Shown here: positions 6,377 to 6,435 of the stretch, in pieces
How positions within the stretch are numbered: the first letter of the stretch is position 1
Layout: each line of letters starts with the position of its first letter
From: an uncultured Methanomethylovorans sp.
Lineage (GTDB): Archaea > Halobacteriota > Methanosarcinia > Methanosarcinales > Methanosarcinaceae
Length of the DNA stretch: 6,435 nucleotides
Reading direction: 5' to 3'
Assembly (NCBI GenBank): GCA_937968035.1
Contig: CALBTS010000714.1
Location: 1-6,435, forward strand
Notes under the pieces: model-generated
The model's input: the letters and a program-made list of their open reading frames with translations, nothing else
Database searches by the model: none
What the model was told of the DNA's origin: nothing
Translations under genes and position numbers: made by a program

Positions 6377-6435
6377 TTAGTCCTCTGCTTCCAGCGCCTG
6401 TATGACATCATTTACAGTAAGCTCCCCTCTTGCAA
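6377..6435 (-). CDS. C-terminal fragment of an unidentified minus-strand gene
   Basis: Read on the minus strand from the right edge, one frame gives ARGELTVNDVIQALEAED followed by TAA at 6379-6377. The other two minus frames hit stops within the same stretch. The peptide looks like a real amphipathic, acidic protein C-terminus, and it is followed by T-rich non-coding sequence. The piece is too short to name. The gene lies upstream of gdhA in the same direction, with about 224 bases between. That gap holds the gdhA promoter signals, so the two are probably separate transcription units. Confidence 0.5.
   Translation of the reverse strand, partial: ARGELTVNDVIQALEAED

Noticed and set aside
6402..6435. 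Plus-strand ATG at 6402 as the start of a gene running off the right edge
   Set aside because: It has no ribosome binding site, and the minus-strand reading of the same bases gives a better protein C-terminus with a stop and T-rich downstream sequence.

Overview
The window looks like a piece of a methanogenic archaeon's chromosome, most likely from the Methanosarcinales (a Methanolobus- or Methanosarcina-like organism). The case rests on an F420-dependent NADP reductase, archaeal-type Shine-Dalgarno and TATA-like signals, T-rich termination, and a glutamate-synthase-like FMN protein that I associate with methanogens and anaerobic bacteria. The genus is inferred from recall of protein families, not from a search.

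Left half, plus strand (1-4028). A 5'-truncated FMN-binding glutamate-synthase-like protein (1-1272) is followed after 23 bases by a 910-residue multidomain protein (1296-4028). This second protein joins an N-terminal KaiC/RecA-like domain that has lost its P-loop, a PEP synthase/pyruvate phosphate dikinase-type ATP-grasp domain, and a conserved C-terminal domain of unknown role. It lacks the swivelling phosphohistidine domain and the PEP-binding barrel, so it is not a working PEP synthase. The spacing suggests the two genes are co-transcribed.

Right half, minus strand (4052-6435). In the direction of transcription, a glutamate dehydrogenase gene (gdhA, 6152-4905) is followed after 127 bases by an F420H2:NADP+ oxidoreductase gene (npdG/fno, 4777-4052). 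npdG converges on the plus-strand pair with only 23 bases between stops. The two minus-strand enzymes make biochemical sense together: Fno moves reducing power from F420H2 to NADPH, and glutamate dehydrogenase can use NAD(P)H to make glutamate from 2-oxoglutarate and ammonium. A 10-bp perfect inverted repeat lies between them, and a 16-bp palindrome sits just upstream of gdhA near its expected transcription start. The right edge (6377-6435) carries what looks like the last 18 codons of another minus-strand gene.

No tRNA, rRNA, mobile element, CRISPR array or long repeat was seen. The most noteworthy item is the 910-residue pseudo-KaiC/ATP-grasp fusion. The nitrogen and redox theme (a GltS-like protein on one strand, GDH plus Fno on the other) and the two palindromic sites around gdhA-npdG are secondary interests.
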